Source of the DNA: Betaproteobacteria bacterium
Lineage (GTDB): Bacteria; Pseudomonadota; Gammaproteobacteria; Burkholderiales; SG8-39
Direction: 5' to 3'
Length of the DNA: 64,000 nt
Assembly (NCBI GenBank): GCA_029883975.1
Contig: JAOUIL010000003.1
Location: forward strand, 36,174-100,173
The notes under the pieces are model-generated. The model was not told the DNA's origin. It ran no database searches and worked only from the letters and a program-made list of their open reading frames with translations. The translations under genes were made by a program, and so were the position numbers. The stretch's first letter is position 1. Each line of letters starts with the position of its first letter. Positions 39,133 through 55,468 of this stretch are shown here, piece after piece.

Positions 39133-40835
39133 GGCGCGGCCAGGCGCTCCTTGAGCAGCGCGTCGAGCTCGGCCAGCGGCACGTGCGCCGGCTGTGCATC
39201 GCGGCGGAACTTGTATTCGGCCTCGCCCGCCGCCAGGCCGCGCTCCGACAGCACGATGCGGTGCGGCACCCCGATCAGGTCCATGTCCGCGAACAGCACG
39301 CCCGGGCGCTCCTCGCGGTCGTCGAGCAGGACGTCGGCGCCCTCCGCGCGCAGGCTCTCGTACAGCCGGTCGGCAGCCTCCCTGACCTTGCTGCTCTTGG
39401 CGTAGCCGATGGGCACGATGCACACGGAGAACGGCGCGAGCGCCGCCGGCAGCGCGATGCCCCGCTCATCATGATGCTGCTCGATCGCGGCCGCCACCAC
39501 GCGCGTGACGCCGATGCCGTAGCAGCCCATCTCCAGCGTGCGCGGCGCGCCCTTGGCGTCCAGCACCGTGGCCTTGAGCGCCTCGGAGTACTTGGTGCGC
39601 AGCTGGAAGATGTGCCCGACCTCGATGCCGCGCTGGATGCGCAGCGCGCCTTTGCCGTCGGGGCTGGGATCGCCGTCCACGACATTTCTGATATCGGCGA
39701 CCGCCGATGGTTCCGGCAGATCCCTCGACCAGTTCACGCCCGCCAGGTGAAATCCCTCCTCGTTGGCGCCGCAGACGAAGTCGCTCATGGCCGCCACGGT
39801 GCGGTCGGCGACAACGCGCAGGCCCTGCGCGCCCACCGGCCCGATGTACCCCGGGGGGCCGCCCAGCGTGCGCCGGATCTCGGCTTCGGAGGCGAAACGG
39901 AACTGGCCGATCGTCTTCTGTGCCTTGACCTCGTTCAGGTCGTGGTCGCCGCGCAGCAGCAGCAGCACGAATTCGTCGTCGTGCATCACGGCGATGGCTT
40001 TGACCATGCGCTCGAGCGGGAGCTTGAGCAGCGCGGCGACGTCCTCGCAGCGCGTCTTGCCGGGCGTCGGAACCTTGTGCAGCGCCTCGGCGCCGGGCCG
40101 GCGCGGCTCGCGCGGCGCGAGCGCCTCCGCGAGCTCGACGTTCGCCGCGTAGTCGGACGCCGGGCACCAGGCGATGGCGTCCTCGCCGGAGTCGGCGAGC
40201 ACCTGGAATTCGTGCGAGCCGGTGCCGCCGATGGCGCCGGTGTCGGCCGCCACGGCGCGGAACTGCAGCCCGAGACGCGTGAAGATGCGCGTGTACGTGT
40301 CGTACATGTTGCGGTACTCGCGCTCGAGGTCGGCGTAGTCCACGTGAAAGGAGTAGCCGTCCTTCATGACGAACTCGCGCCCGCGCATCACGCCGAAGCG
40401 CGGGCGGCGCTCGTCGCGGAACTTGGTCTGGATCTGGTAGAAGTGCAGCGGCAGCTGGCGATAGCTCTTCAGCTCGGCGCGTGCCAGGTCGGTGATCACT
40501 TCCTCGGAAGTGGGCTGGATGACGAAATCGCGCTCGTGCCGGTCCTTGAAGCGCAGCAGCTCGGGCCCGTAGGCCTGCCAGCGCCCGGACTCCTGCCACA
40601 GCTCCGCCGGCTGCACCGCCGGCATGATGAGCTCGAGGGCGCCGGCGCGGTTCATCTCCTCGCGCACCACGCGCTCGACCTTGCGCAGCGCGCGCACCCC
40701 GAGCGGCAGCCAGGTGTAGATGCCCGCGGCCAGCCGCCGGATGTATCCGGCGCGGATCATCAGGCGGTGGCTCGCCAGCTCCGCGTCGGCGGGCGCTTCC
40801 TTGATCGTGCCGAGGTGGAATCGCGATGTGCGCAT
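39129..40835 (-). CDS. proS: Prolyl-tRNA synthetase
   Basis: 568 aa; [86 protein letters not shown]. Confidence 0.97.
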   Translation of the reverse strand: MRTSRFHLGTIKEAPADAELASHRLMIRAGYIRRLAAGIYTWLPLGVRALRKVERVVREEMNRAGALELIMPAVQPAELWQESGRWQAYGPELLRFKDRHERDFVIQPTSEEVITDLARAELKSYRQLPLHFYQIQTKFRDERRPRFGVMRGREFVMKDGYSFHVDYADLEREYRNMYDTYTRIFTRLGLQFRAVAADTGAIGGTGSHEFQVLADSGEDAIAWCPASDYAANVELAEALAPREPRRPGAEALHKVPTPGKTRCEDVAALLKLPLERMVKAIAVMHDDEFVLLLLRGDHDLNEVKAQKTIGQFRFASEAEIRRTLGGPPGYIGPVGAQGLRVVADRTVAAMSDFVCGANEEGFHLAGVNWSRDLPEPSAVADIRNVVDGDPSPDGKGALRIQRGIEVGHIFQLRTKYSEALKATVLDAKGAPRTLEMGCYGIGVTRVVAAAIEQHHDERGIALPAALAPFSVCIVPIGYAKSSKVREAADRLYESLRAEGADVLLDDREERPGVLFADMDLIGVPHRIVLSERGLAAGEAEYKFRRDAQPAHVPLAELDALLKERLAAP

Positions 40836-40910
40836 GGGTGGGCGCCCGCGTTGTCTTTGCGGTGCGCCTGTGGAAAAATGCCGGAGGATTCTAACTTAGG
40901 TGGTGTCGCC

Positions 40911-41426
40911 ATGCTCGACCGGGACGGATACCGCCCGAACGTCGGCATCATCCTCGCCAACGACCGCGACGAGGTGTTCTGGGGCAAGCGCGTCAACCAG
41001 CACGCGTGGCAGTTTCCCCAGGGCGGCATCAAGCACGGCGAGACCCCGGAGCAGGCCATGTACCGCGAGCTCGAGGAAGAGGTCGGGCTCAAGGGCGATC
41101 ACGTCCGCATCCTCGGGCGCACGCGCCACTGGCTGCGCTACGAGGTGCCGGACCGGTGGATGCGGCGCGACTGGCGGGGCGCGTATCGCGGCCAGAAGCA
41201 GATCTGGTACCTGCTGCGCCTGGTAGGCCGCGATTGCGACGTCAAGCTGCGCACCAGCGACAAGCCCGAGTTCGATGCCTGGCGCTGGCTCGACTACTGG
41301 GTGCCGCTGGACAGCGTGATCGAGTTCAAGCGCGAGGTGTACCGCAAGGCGCTCGCCGAGCTGCGCCGCTACCTCGGCGCCGACCGTCGCCGACGCGCGA
41401 ACGGCGCGGCGTCCCGGCCGGGCTGA
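40911..41426 (+). CDS. rppH: RNA pyrophosphohydrolase (Nudix)
   Basis: [60 protein letters not shown]. Confidence 0.96.
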   Translation: MLDRDGYRPNVGIILANDRDEVFWGKRVNQHAWQFPQGGIKHGETPEQAMYRELEEEVGLKGDHVRILGRTRHWLRYEVPDRWMRRDWRGAYRGQKQIWYLLRLVGRDCDVKLRTSDKPEFDAWRWLDYWVPLDSVIEFKREVYRKALAELRRYLGADRRRRANGAASRPG

Positions 41427-41493
41427 GAGGAAATAGCCGGGCTCAATAGGTGGAATTGAAAAGATCGATTTGATTGATGGCGCGGCCCGGCGT

Positions 41494-41512
41494 AACTTGG
41501 CCGTGCCAAGTT
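41494..41512. promoter_or_regulatory. Perfect 8-bp dyad AACTTGGC-cgt-GCCAAGTT upstream of rubrerythrin
   Basis: Direct reading; 30 bp upstream of ATG at 41542. Confidence 0.5.
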
Positions 41513-41541
41513 CGGCGCATCACGCAAACGGAGACCTGAGC

Positions 41542-41964
41542 ATGAAACCACTGAAGGGCACGAAGACGCACCAGCACCTCAAGGATGCATTCGCCGGCGA
41601 ATCGCAGGCCAACCGCCGCTATCTGTACTTCGCCGCGAAAGCCGACGTCGAAGGCCAGAACGACGTCTCGGCGCTGTTCCGCTCGACCGCGGAAGGTGAG
41701 ACCGGGCACGCGCACGGGCATCTCGAATACCTCGAGCAGGTGGGCGATCCCGCCACCAACCTGCCGATCGGACGTACGCGCGACAACCTCAAGTCGGCAG
41801 TCGCCGGTGAGACGCACGAGTACACCGACATGTATCCGGGGATGGCCAAGGACGCGCGCAGCGAGGGCTTCACGGAGATCGCGGACTGGTTCGAGACGCT
41901 GGCCAAAGCCGAGCGCAGCCACGCCAACCGCTTCCAGAAGGCCCTGGACGCGCTGGCCGACTGA
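41542..41964 (+). CDS. Rubrerythrin family protein
   Basis: [39 protein letters not shown]...[19 protein letters not shown]...[43 protein letters not shown]. Confidence 0.95.
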   Translation: MKPLKGTKTHQHLKDAFAGESQANRRYLYFAAKADVEGQNDVSALFRSTAEGETGHAHGHLEYLEQVGDPATNLPIGRTRDNLKSAVAGETHEYTDMYPGMAKDARSEGFTEIADWFETLAKAERSHANRFQKALDALAD

Positions 41965-42548
41965 TGATGGCGCGCATCGAGCGCGGCAGCCTGTTGTCGC
42001 TCGAGGCCTACGCGCGTGAACGCAATGCGTTCCGCGCGCGGGTCATCGAGCACAAGAAGCGCCGCACGGTCCACGTCGGGGACCACGTCACGCTGATCTT
42101 CGAGGACGAGCTGACCATCCGCTACCAGATCCAGGAGATGCTGCGCATCGAGCGCATCTTCGAGGACGACGGCATTCAGGGCGAGCTGGACGCCTACAAC
42201 CCGCTGGTGCCCGATGGCAGCAACCTGAAGGCCACGATGATGATCGAGTACCCCGACGTCGCGGAGCGCCAGCGCCAGCTCGCGCTGCTCAAGGGAATTG
42301 AGGACCGCGCCTGGGTGCAGGTGCAGGGATGCGCTCGCGTGCATGCGATCGCCGACGAGGACCTGGAGCGCGAGAACGACGAGAAGACCTCGGCGGTGCA
42401 TTTCCTGCGCTTCGAGCTCGCGCCGGACATGGTCGGCGCCCTGCGCGGGGGCGCCGCCCTGGCGATCGGCGTCGATCACCCCGGTTACCGGGCAAGCGTC
42501 GAGACGGCGCCGGAGGTTCGCGCCGCCCTCGCCGCGGATCTTTCCTGA
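41964..42548 (+). CDS. DUF3501 family protein
   Basis: [86 protein letters not shown]. Confidence 0.88.
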   Translation: MMARIERGSLLSLEAYARERNAFRARVIEHKKRRTVHVGDHVTLIFEDELTIRYQIQEMLRIERIFEDDGIQGELDAYNPLVPDGSNLKATMMIEYPDVAERQRQLALLKGIEDRAWVQVQGCARVHAIADEDLERENDEKTSAVHFLRFELAPDMVGALRGGAALAIGVDHPGYRASVETAPEVRAALAADLS

Positions 42549-43075
42549 GCCTGCGGGCCCTGCTGCTGGCCGTCGCGGCGCTGCTTGCCGCGGCGCGCTT
42601 TGCGCTGGTGCAGGCGCAGTCGGACTGGGAGCGCGAGCAGCAAAGGCGCAACTGGCGCGAGCGCCCGGTCGCGCTTCCCGAGTACCCGCGTGAAGAGCGG
42701 CTGGTGCCGTTCTTCGTCAGCTCGGCGAGCAACTTCAGGTTCTTCATCGACGCCCCTTCGGTGTCGACGGGTACCGACGGCGTGGTGCGCTATGCGCTGG
42801 TGGTGCGCAGCGCGACCGGCGCCGAGAGCATCACCTACGAGGGCATTCGCTGCGAGACCGGCGCGTACCGCATCTACGCCACCGGAATCGATGGCGGCTG
42901 GAAGCCTGCGACCGGGGGCTGGCGCCGGATCGAGCCGCGCAGCGTGCAGCGCTGGCATAACGCGCTTTATCTCGAGTACTTCTGCCCGCTCGGCGAGCCG
43001 ATCCGCAGCGCGCGCGAGGGCGTGAACGCGCTGCGCGCCGGCGATCACCCCAGCCGCAGCCTGACGGGTCCCTAG
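42545..43075 (+). CDS. CNP1-like family protein (start uncertain; no ATG near expected N-terminus)
   Basis: Signal-like segment then [48 protein letters not shown]...[35 protein letters not shown]. Confidence 0.75.
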   Translation: MSLRALLLAVAALLAAARFALVQAQSDWEREQQRRNWRERPVALPEYPREERLVPFFVSSASNFRFFIDAPSVSTGTDGVVRYALVVRSATGAESITYEGIRCETGAYRIYATGIDGGWKPATGGWRRIEPRSVQRWHNALYLEYFCPLGEPIRSAREGVNALRAGDHPSRSLTGP

Positions 43076-44199
43076 CCGGCCTGCAGCAGAACCAGGTTGT
43101 CGCGGTGGATGAGCTCGGGCTCGTCCACGTAGCCGAGCGTCGCCTCGATCTCGCTGGACGGCTTGCGCATGATGAGGCGTGCCTCCGCCGCCGAGTAGTT
43201 CACCAGTCCGCGGGCGATCTCCTGCCCGCCGGGCGCCACGCAGGCCACCACGGCGCCGCGCTCGAACTCGCCGCTCACCGCGGTGACGCCGACCGGCAGC
43301 AGGCTCTTGCCGTCGCGTTGCAGCGCCCGCGCCGCGCCCGCGTCGAGCGTCACGCGGCCGGCGACTGTCACGTGGTCCGCGAGCCACTGCTTGCGCGCCG
43401 CGAGTGGCGTCGTTTGCGCGCGCAGCAGCGTGCCGATGCGCTCGCCGCGCGCCAAGCGCACGAGCACGTCGGGCTCGCGCCCGGCGGCGATCACGGTATG
43501 CGCGCCGCTGCGCGCGGCGCGCCTGGCGGCAAGCACCTTGGTGATCATGCCGCCACGCGCCAGGCTCGAGCCGACGCCCCCCGCCATCGCCTCGAGACGC
43601 TCTTCTCCCGCCGCTGCCTCCTCGATCAGGCGCGCGCCGGGGACGCGGCGCGGATCGGCGTTGTAAAGGCCCGGCTGGTCGGTGAGGATCACCAGCGCGT
43701 CCGCCTCGACCAGGTTGGTCACCAGCGCGGCGAGCGTGTCGTTGTCGCCGACCTTGATCTCGTCGGTGACCACGGTATCGTTCTCGTTGATCACCGGGAT
43801 GACGCCGAGCGCGAGCAGCGTGAGCAGCGTCGAGCGGGCATTGAGGTAGCGCTGGCGGTCGGCCATGTCGGCGTGCGTCAGCAGCACCTGCGCGGTGGCG
43901 ATGCCGTGCTCGCGGAAGCAGCTCTCGTAGCATTGGACCAGCCCCATCTGGCCTACCGCCGCAGCGGCCTGCAGCTCGTGCAAGGCGCTCGGGCGCTTGC
44001 GCCAGCCCAGGCGCTGCAGGCCCTCGGCGATGGCGCCCGAGGACACCAGCACGCAGCGCCTGCCGAGCGCACGCAACTGCACGATCTGCGCCGCCCAGCG
44101 CGCGATGGCCGCGGCGTCCAGCCCGCGGCCCTCGTTGGTGACCAGCGAGCTGCCGACCTTGACGACCAGCGTCTGCGCGTGGGCGACCGGACTGTCCAC
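43072..44199 (-). CDS. proB: Glutamate 5-kinase
   Basis: [57 protein letters not shown]...[26 protein letters not shown]-terminal PUA. Confidence 0.97.
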   Translation of the reverse strand: MDSPVAHAQTLVVKVGSSLVTNEGRGLDAAAIARWAAQIVQLRALGRRCVLVSSGAIAEGLQRLGWRKRPSALHELQAAAAVGQMGLVQCYESCFREHGIATAQVLLTHADMADRQRYLNARSTLLTLLALGVIPVINENDTVVTDEIKVGDNDTLAALVTNLVEADALVILTDQPGLYNADPRRVPGARLIEEAAAGEERLEAMAGGVGSSLARGGMITKVLAARRAARSGAHTVIAAGREPDVLVRLARGERIGTLLRAQTTPLAARKQWLADHVTVAGRVTLDAGAARALQRDGKSLLPVGVTAVSGEFERGAVVACVAPGGQEIARGLVNYSAAEARLIMRKPSSEIEATLGYVDEPELIHRDNLVLLQAG

Positions 44200-44203
44200 G
44201 GCC

Positions 44204-45307
<1,104 letters not shown>

Positions 45308-45565
45308 TCAGGCCGGAATCACGCGTACGACCTTCTTGCTGGCCGCGCCCTGCACCGCGTACTGCACCGTGCCCGCGATGCGCGCATACAACGTGTGGTC
45401 CCGGCCCATGCCGACGTTCGGCCCGGGTCGCACCACCGTGCCGCGCTGACGCACGAGGATCTGCCCCGCGTTGACCTGCTCGCCGCCGTACACCTTGACG
45501 CCGAGCCGCTTGGACTGCGAATCGCGGCCGTTGCGCGAGCTGCCGCCTGCCTTCTTGTGTGCCAT
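45308..45565 (-). CDS. rpmA: 50S ribosomal protein L27
   Basis: [48 protein letters not shown]. Confidence 0.98.
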   Translation of the reverse strand: MAHKKAGGSSRNGRDSQSKRLGVKVYGGEQVNAGQILVRQRGTVVRPGPNVGMGRDHTLYARIAGTVQYAVQGAASKKVVRVIPA

Positions 45566-45581
45566 GGTCCGTGTGCTCCGC

Positions 45582-45899
45582 TCAGTTCCCGGCGACGATG
45601 TCGTCGATGCGCACCTCGGTGTAGCCCTGCCGGTGGCCCTGGGTCTTCTGGTAGTGCTTGCGCCGGCGCAGCTTGAAGATCCTGACCTTGTCGCCGCGGC
45701 CGTGACCGAGCACCGTCGCCTTCACCTGTGCACCCGCCACCAGGGGCGCGCCCACGCGCACGGCCTCGCCGGCGCCCACCATCAGCACCTGGTCGAAGGA
45801 CACCGCCGCGCCGACCTCCGCGGCAAGGGACTCGACCCGCACCTGCTCGCCGGAGCTGACGCGGTACTGCTTGCCGCCCGTCTTGATGATCGCGTACAT
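45582..45899 (-). CDS. rplU: 50S ribosomal protein L21
   Basis: [25 protein letters not shown]...[32 protein letters not shown]. Confidence 0.98.
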   Translation of the reverse strand: MYAIIKTGGKQYRVSSGEQVRVESLAAEVGAAVSFDQVLMVGAGEAVRVGAPLVAGAQVKATVLGHGRGDKVRIFKLRRRKHYQKTQGHRQGYTEVRIDDIVAGN

Positions 45900-46004
45900 G
45901 GAATTTTCGTCGCTGGTTCGCTGCAAAGACTTGGAATTATAGGAGATTCCGGCCGTCGGCGTCAAAGCCCTGTATGCTACGCTTCGCGCCCCGCCGCGTT
46001 TCCC

Positions 46005-46982
46005 ATGCCGTCTCCGACCGCCGCTGCCGTTCTCTCCGTCGTCGCCGACGACATGCAGCGCGTGGACGCCGTCATCCGCGCGCGCCTGGGCTCGGACGTC
46101 GCCCTGGTGCGCCAGGTGGCCGAGCATATCGTCACCGGGGGCGGCAAGCGCCTGCGGCCCGCCCTGCTGCTGCTCGCCGCCGGCGCCACCGGGTTCCGCG
46201 GCGACGCCCGCCTGGAGCTGGCCGCAGTGGTCGAGTTCATCCATACGGCCACGCTGCTGCACGACGACGTCGTCGACGAGTCGCAGTTGCGGCGCGGGCA
46301 GCGGACCGCGAACGCGGCGTTCGGCAACTCCGCCGCGGTCCTGGTGGGGGATTTCCTGTATTCGCGCGCCTTCCAGATGATGGTCGGCCTCGACAACCCG
46401 CGCGTCATGCGCGTGCTGGCGGACGCCACCAACACGATCGCCGAAGGCGAGGTGCTGCAGCTGATGAACTGCCACGACCCCGACGTCGACGAGGCGCGCT
46501 ACCTGGACGTCGTCCGGCGCAAGACGGCGAAGCTGTTCGAGGCCGCGGCGCGCCTGGGCGCGGTGCTCGGCGGCGCCGGGCCGGCCCTGGAGCAGGGCAT
46601 GGCCGACTACGGCATGCACCTCGGGACCGCGTTCCAGGTCATCGACGACGTGCTCGACTACTCCGGCGCGGCGCAGGATACCGGCAAGAGCCTGGGCGAC
46701 GACCTGGCGGAAGGCAAGCCGACCTTGCCGCTGATCCGCGCCATGCAGGCCGGCAGCGCGCAGCAGCGCGCCGTGGTGCGGCGCGCGATCCTCGAGGGCG
46801 GGCGCGAGGACTTCGCGCAGGTGCTCGCGGTCATCGAGGCGAGCGATGCGCTCGCCTACGCGCGCGCCGCCGCCACGCGCGAATCGCAGGCGGCGGTGCG
46901 GGCGATCGCCGCGCTGCCGGCGTCGACGTATCGGGATTCTTTGCTAGAATTGGCGGCCTTTTCCGTGAGCCGCCGCGGCTAG
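46005..46982 (+). CDS. ispB: Octaprenyl/polyprenyl diphosphate synthase
   Basis: [19 protein letters not shown]...[30 protein letters not shown]...[12 protein letters not shown]. Confidence 0.95.
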   Translation: MPSPTAAAVLSVVADDMQRVDAVIRARLGSDVALVRQVAEHIVTGGGKRLRPALLLLAAGATGFRGDARLELAAVVEFIHTATLLHDDVVDESQLRRGQRTANAAFGNSAAVLVGDFLYSRAFQMMVGLDNPRVMRVLADATNTIAEGEVLQLMNCHDPDVDEARYLDVVRRKTAKLFEAAARLGAVLGGAGPALEQGMADYGMHLGTAFQVIDDVLDYSGAAQDTGKSLGDDLAEGKPTLPLIRAMQAGSAQQRAVVRRAILEGGREDFAQVLAVIEASDALAYARAAATRESQAAVRAIAALPASTYRDSLLELAAFSVSRRG

Positions 46983-46994
46983 TCCCCGGCGAAT

Positions 46995-47071
46995 CGGGGT
47001 GTAGCTCAGCCTGGTAGAGTACTGCGTTCGGGACGCAGGTGTCGCTGGTTCGAATCCAGTCACCCCGACCA
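46995..47071 (+). tRNA. tRNA-Pro (CGG)
   Basis: CGGGGTG...CACCCCG acceptor, anticodon loop TTCGGGA, GGTTCGAATCC T-arm, ACCA. Confidence 0.95.
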
Positions 47072-47095
47072 TCCCCACTTTCCTAGAATAGGGCC

Positions 47096-47323
47096 ATGGG
47101 ACGCCTGCTCCTGCTCGCCCTCGCCGTGCTGGTCCTCGTGTGGCTGGTGCGCCGCGCCCTGCGCGGCCGGCAGGCCGGCGCCCCGCCTGCCGCCGGCTCG
47201 GCGGCCGAGCTGGTCGCTTGCGCGCACTGCGGGCTGCTCGTGCCGCGCGGCGAGGCGCGCGTCGCCGACGGCGGCCTGTACTGCAGCGACGCGCACGCGC
47301 GGCTCGGGCCGCGCCGGCCCTGA
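47096..47323 (+). CDS. PP0621-like small protein with CxxC motif
   Basis: MGRLLLLALAVLVLVWLVRRAL...ELVACAHCGLLVPRGEARVADGGLYCSDAHARL; typical position before pilS. Confidence 0.8.
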   Translation: MGRLLLLALAVLVLVWLVRRALRGRQAGAPPAAGSAAELVACAHCGLLVPRGEARVADGGLYCSDAHARLGPRRP

Positions 47324-48914
47324 TGGCCACGCTCGCCTACTCGCCGCTGTTCGCGGCCGAGCAGCGGGTGCCGGAGTCTTTCTGGATCTCGCTGCAGTAC
47401 TTCAACCTGTACCGCATCTTCATCGCGGTGCTGTTCCTCGGCGCCACCTATTTCGCCTACGAGCCGATCAATTTCGGCGCGCACGACATGCGCCTGTTCC
47501 GTGCGGTGTGCGTGGTCTACCTGATCCTCGGCATCGCGGCGCAGCTCGCGCTGCGCGCAGTGCGCGAGCGCTTCAACCTGCAGCTCTCGGCCCACGCGCT
47601 GCTCGACGTGATCACCATCCCGCTGCTCATGTACGCGAGCGGCGGGATGCGCAGCGGCCTGGGCGTCATGCTGCTGATCTCGCTGACGGGCGCCGGGCTG
47701 GTGGCGCCGCTGCGGCTGAACTTCCTGTATGCCGCGCTGGCGGCGATCGCCGTGCTGCTGGAGGAAGGCTACTGGGTCCTGGCGCTCGACCTGCCGTCGG
47801 CCAGCGTGGTGCCCGCAGCGCTGCTCGCCATGGGCTATTTCGCCACCGCAGGCGCCACCGGCTGGCTGGCGCAGCGCCTGGCCGCCAACGAGCGCCTGGC
47901 GCGCGAGCGCGGCCGCGCGCTTGCCAACCAGACGCGCGTCAACCAGCTGGTGATCGCCGACATGCAGGACGGCGTGCTGCTGGTCGACCGGCTGGGGCAG
48001 GTCTTCGAGCACAATCCGCAGGCCATGCGCCTGCTGGGGAACGATTCCCTGCGCGGCCAGCCGCTCGCCGCCGTGCTGCCCGGCGTCGAGGCGCGCTGGC
48101 GCGCCTGGCGCGACTCCGGAGCGCGCGCCGCCGTGTCGATCGACGTGCAGGCGCGCGGCCGCGAGGTGCGCGCGCGGCTGCTCGATACCGGCACGGAGGA
48201 CCAGACGACCGTGGTGTTCGTCGAGGACATGACGCGCTCGCGCGAGCAGGCCCAGCAGCTCAAGCTCGCCGCACTTGGCCGCCTGACCGCGAATATCGCA
48301 CACGAGATCCGCAACCCCCTGTCGGCGATCAGCCACGCCTCGGAACTGCTGGCCGAGGAGCGCCGTGATCCCGATCGGCGCCGGCTGACGCGCATCATCC
48401 TCGACAACACGGTGCGCCTGGAGCAGCTGGTGGCCGACGTGATGCAGCTCAACCGCCGCGACCGCGTGGCCGCGGAGCGCGTCGCGCTGAGCGCCTGGCT
48501 GGGCCTGTTCCTCGGCGAGTTCGTCGCCAACGAGGGCGTGCCGCAGGAGCGCATCCTCATCCAGCCGGGACGCGACGTCTGGGTCGAGTTCGATCGCGAG
48601 CACCTGCGGCAGGTCGTGTGGAATCTCCTGCGCAACGCGGTGCGGCACGCGCGCGCCGAGCCGGGTGCGGTGCGGCTTTCCGCGCGCGCGCTCGGCGAGC
48701 ACGTAGAATTGAGCATCGTCGACAACGGGCCGGGCGTGCCGGCTGCCATCCAGGGACAATTGTTCGAGCCGTTCTTCACCACCGACAGCAAGGGAACCGG
48801 GCTCGGACTGTACCTGGCGCGCGAGCTGTGCGCGGCCAACGATGCGCGGCTGGAGTACGTGGATGATGGACCGGGAGCGCATTTCCGCATCGTGTGCCAC
48901 GGGGGCGCGGTGGC

Positions 48915-48918
<4 letters not shown>
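47323..48918 (+). CDS. pilS: PilS-like sensor histidine kinase
   Basis: N-terminal TM bundle, PAS-like region, LGRLTANIAHEIRNPLSAISHASELL, DNGPGVPAAIQGQLFEPFFTTDSKGTGLGLYLARELC. Confidence 0.92.
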
Positions 48919-50272
<1,354 letters not shown>

Positions 50273-50276
<4 letters not shown>

Positions 50277-50821
50277 GGCTCGGCCCGGACGGGCGCGTGC
50301 GCGGCGCGCGATACCTGGCGTCGCCCAACTGCGATGCGCGCCCGCCGGGGGCGCAGGTGACCCTGCTGCTGCTGCATTCGATCAGCCTTCCGCCGGGCAA
50401 GTTCGGCGGCGACGCGGTCGAGCGGCTGTTCACCAACCGCCTCGATCCGCGTGCGCACCCGTACTTCCGTGACATTTCGCATCTGCGCGTGTCCGCGCAT
50501 TTCTACGTGCGTCGCGACGGTGCACTGCAGCAGTTCGTGCCGGTGCACCGGCGCGCCTGGCACGCGGGTGCGTCGCGCTGGCGCGCACGCGAGCGGTGCA
50601 ACGACTTCTCGGTCGGCGTGGAGCTCGAAGGCCTCGAGGGCGGCGGCTTCAGCGCGGCGCAGTACGACTGTCTGGCGCGCCTTGCGCGCGCGCTGGCCGT
50701 GGCGCTGCCGCTGCGCGCCTGTGCCGCGCACAGCGACGTGGCCCCTGGCCGCAAGCGCGATCCGGGCGCGCGCTTCCACTGGCCGCGCCTGCTGCGCGCG
50801 CTGGCCGAGCGCAATATCTAG
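50273..50821 (+). CDS. ampD: 1,6-anhydro-N-acetylmuramyl-L-alanine amidase AmpD
   Basis: RYLASPNCDARPPGAQVTLLLLHSISLPPGKFGGDAVERLFTNRLD...HFYVRRDGALQQFVPVHRRAWHAGAS...HSDVAPGRKRDPGARFHW. Confidence 0.95.
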
Positions 50822-50873
50822 TAGCGTCAGCGTCTCCGAATACCAGCGTTAGTCGTCGCGTTGCAGCGCGCAA

Positions 50874-50899
50874 AAGCGCGCGCGCCGGCGCGCGCGCTT
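50874..50899. terminator. 26-bp perfect GC palindrome between ampD and nrdA (putative terminator hairpin)
   Basis: AAGCGCGCGCGCC|GGCGCGCGCGCTT; no strong T-run. Confidence 0.5.
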
Positions 50900-50940
50900 C
50901 GCGGCGCTTGCAAAATAAAATCCGCGTGGTACATTGCGGC

Positions 50941-50986
50941 CACTAGAAGTAGTTAGCAATCAGGTATTCAGCACCATATATTGTGG
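50941..50986. promoter_or_regulatory. Candidate tandem NrdR boxes upstream of nrdAB
   Basis: CACTAGAAGTAGTT (50941) and CACCATATATTGTG (50972) offset by 31 bp; recalled NrdR consensus CACTATATATAGTG. Confidence 0.65.
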
Positions 50987-51093
50987 TTTTAGTGCAGGTC
51001 GTCACAGAGCCGCAACAACGCGGCGGGACGGCCGGGCCAGGACCGGGAGCCGGCGCACGCGCCGGCGAACAGCGGAGCACGGGAGACAGAGAC

Positions 51094-53946
<2,853 letters not shown>

Positions 53947-53972
53947 CGCTCGAGCAAGAGGAGGAAGGCAAG

Positions 53973-55085
53973 TTGAGCACGATTTCCAGCCTGGCCGTGC
54001 AGCCGACGAGCGGCTTCGTGCCCGCGGCGGGCGGCCGGGAAGAGCGCTTCGCCGCCGGCAACGCGTTCCGTCGCATCACGGTGGAGGACAAGCGCATCAT
54101 CAATTCGCGGGCCGACGTCAATCAGCTGGTGCCGTTCAAGTACAAGTGGGCCTGGGAGAAGTACATCGCCGCCTGCGCCAACCACTGGATGCCGCAGGAA
54201 ATCAACATGAGCCGCGACATCGCGCTGTGGAAGGACCCGAACGGGCTGACCGCGGACGAGCGTCGCGTCGTGGTGCGCAACCTCGGCTTCTTCGTCACCG
54301 CCGACTCGCTCGCCGCCAACAACATCGTGCTCGGCACCTACCGGCACATCACGGCGCCCGAGTGCCGGCAGTACCTGCTGCGCCAGGCGTTCGAGGAAGC
54401 CATCCACACGCACGCCTACCAGTACATCGTCGAGAGCCTGGACCTGGACGCGGGCGAGGTGTTCAATGCCTACCACGAGATCGCCTCGATCCGCGACAAG
54501 GACGAGTTCCTCGTGCCGTTCATCGACACGCTGACCGACCCGGCCTTCCGCACCGGCAGCGCGCAGGCCGACCAGCAGCTGCTCAAGAGCCTGATCGTGT
54601 TCTCGTGCCTGATGGAGGGGCTGTTCTTCTACGTCGGCTTCGCGCAGATCCTGTCGCTCGGCCGCCAGAACAAGATGACCGGCGCGGCCGAGCAGTACAT
54701 GTACATCCTGCGCGACGAGTCCATGCACTGCAACTTCGGCATCGACCTCGTCAACCAGATCAAGCTGGAGAACCCGCACCTGTGGACCCCCGATTTCAGG
54801 GAGGAGCTGCAGGCGCTGTTCCGCGAGGCGGTCGAGCTCGAGTACCGCTACGCCGAGGACACCATGCCGCGCGGCGTGCTGGGCCTGAACGCGCCGATGT
54901 TCAAGGAGTACCTGCGCTTCATCGCCAACCGCCGCTGCCAGCAGATCGGACTGGAGACGCTGTACCCGGGGGCGTCCAATCCGTTCCCGTGGATGAGCGA
55001 GATGATCGACCTGAAGAAGGAGCGCAACTTCTTCGAGACGCGCGTCATCGAGTACCAGACGGGCGGCGCGCTGAGCTGGGACTGA
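53973..55085 (+). CDS. nrdB: Class Ia ribonucleotide reductase beta subunit (TTG start)
   Basis: [27 protein letters not shown]...[17 protein letters not shown]...[17 protein letters not shown]. Confidence 0.95.
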   Translation: MSTISSLAVQPTSGFVPAAGGREERFAAGNAFRRITVEDKRIINSRADVNQLVPFKYKWAWEKYIAACANHWMPQEINMSRDIALWKDPNGLTADERRVVVRNLGFFVTADSLAANNIVLGTYRHITAPECRQYLLRQAFEEAIHTHAYQYIVESLDLDAGEVFNAYHEIASIRDKDEFLVPFIDTLTDPAFRTGSAQADQQLLKSLIVFSCLMEGLFFYVGFAQILSLGRQNKMTGAAEQYMYILRDESMHCNFGIDLVNQIKLENPHLWTPDFREELQALFREAVELEYRYAEDTMPRGVLGLNAPMFKEYLRFIANRRCQQIGLETLYPGASNPFPWMSEMIDLKKERNFFETRVIEYQTGGALSWD

Positions 55086-55354
55086 TGCGAGAGGAGAGAC
55101 GCCAGGTGCATCGAGTGACCGCCTGCAAGGTGGAAGAAGACTACAGGCTGTGGCTGCGCTTCGACGACGGACTGGAAGGAAGCGTATCCTTGGGCAATCT
55201 GCTGGAGATCGGAGCGTTCAAGCTGTGGCGCGACGTGCGCGAGTTCGAGAAGGTGAGCGTCGATCCGGAGACCGCCACGGTCACCTGGGAAGGCGGCATC
55301 CGCCTCGACCCGGAAATCCTCTATCAGGACCTGGCGGCGAGGGGCAGCCGCTGA
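55085..55354 (+). CDS. DUF2442 domain-containing protein
   Basis: [83 protein letters not shown]. Confidence 0.85.
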   Translation: MREERRQVHRVTACKVEEDYRLWLRFDDGLEGSVSLGNLLEIGAFKLWRDVREFEKVSVDPETATVTWEGGIRLDPEILYQDLAARGSR

Positions 55355-55377
55355 TGCCGCAACGCGTGGAATTCAGT

Positions 55378-55407
55378 CCGCACCCGGGGCGCAAGCCCCG
55401 GATGCGG
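55378..55407 (+). terminator. Hairpin with GCAA tetraloop downstream of nrdAB-DUF2442
   Basis: CCGCA-c-CCGGGGC GCAA GCCCCGG-a-TGCGG. Confidence 0.6.
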
Positions 55408-55413
55408 TTGAAT

Positions 55414-55437
55414 AGTCCGGCCAGAGATGGCCGGGCT
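55414..55437 (+). promoter_or_regulatory. Hairpin with GAGA tetraloop in 5' region of the lysine-rich gene
   Basis: AGTCCGGCCA GAGA TGGCCGGGCT (9/10 pairs plus G-U). Confidence 0.5.
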
Positions 55438-55468
55438 CCTTTGTTCAACTACCCGTAAGGAGCTAGTC

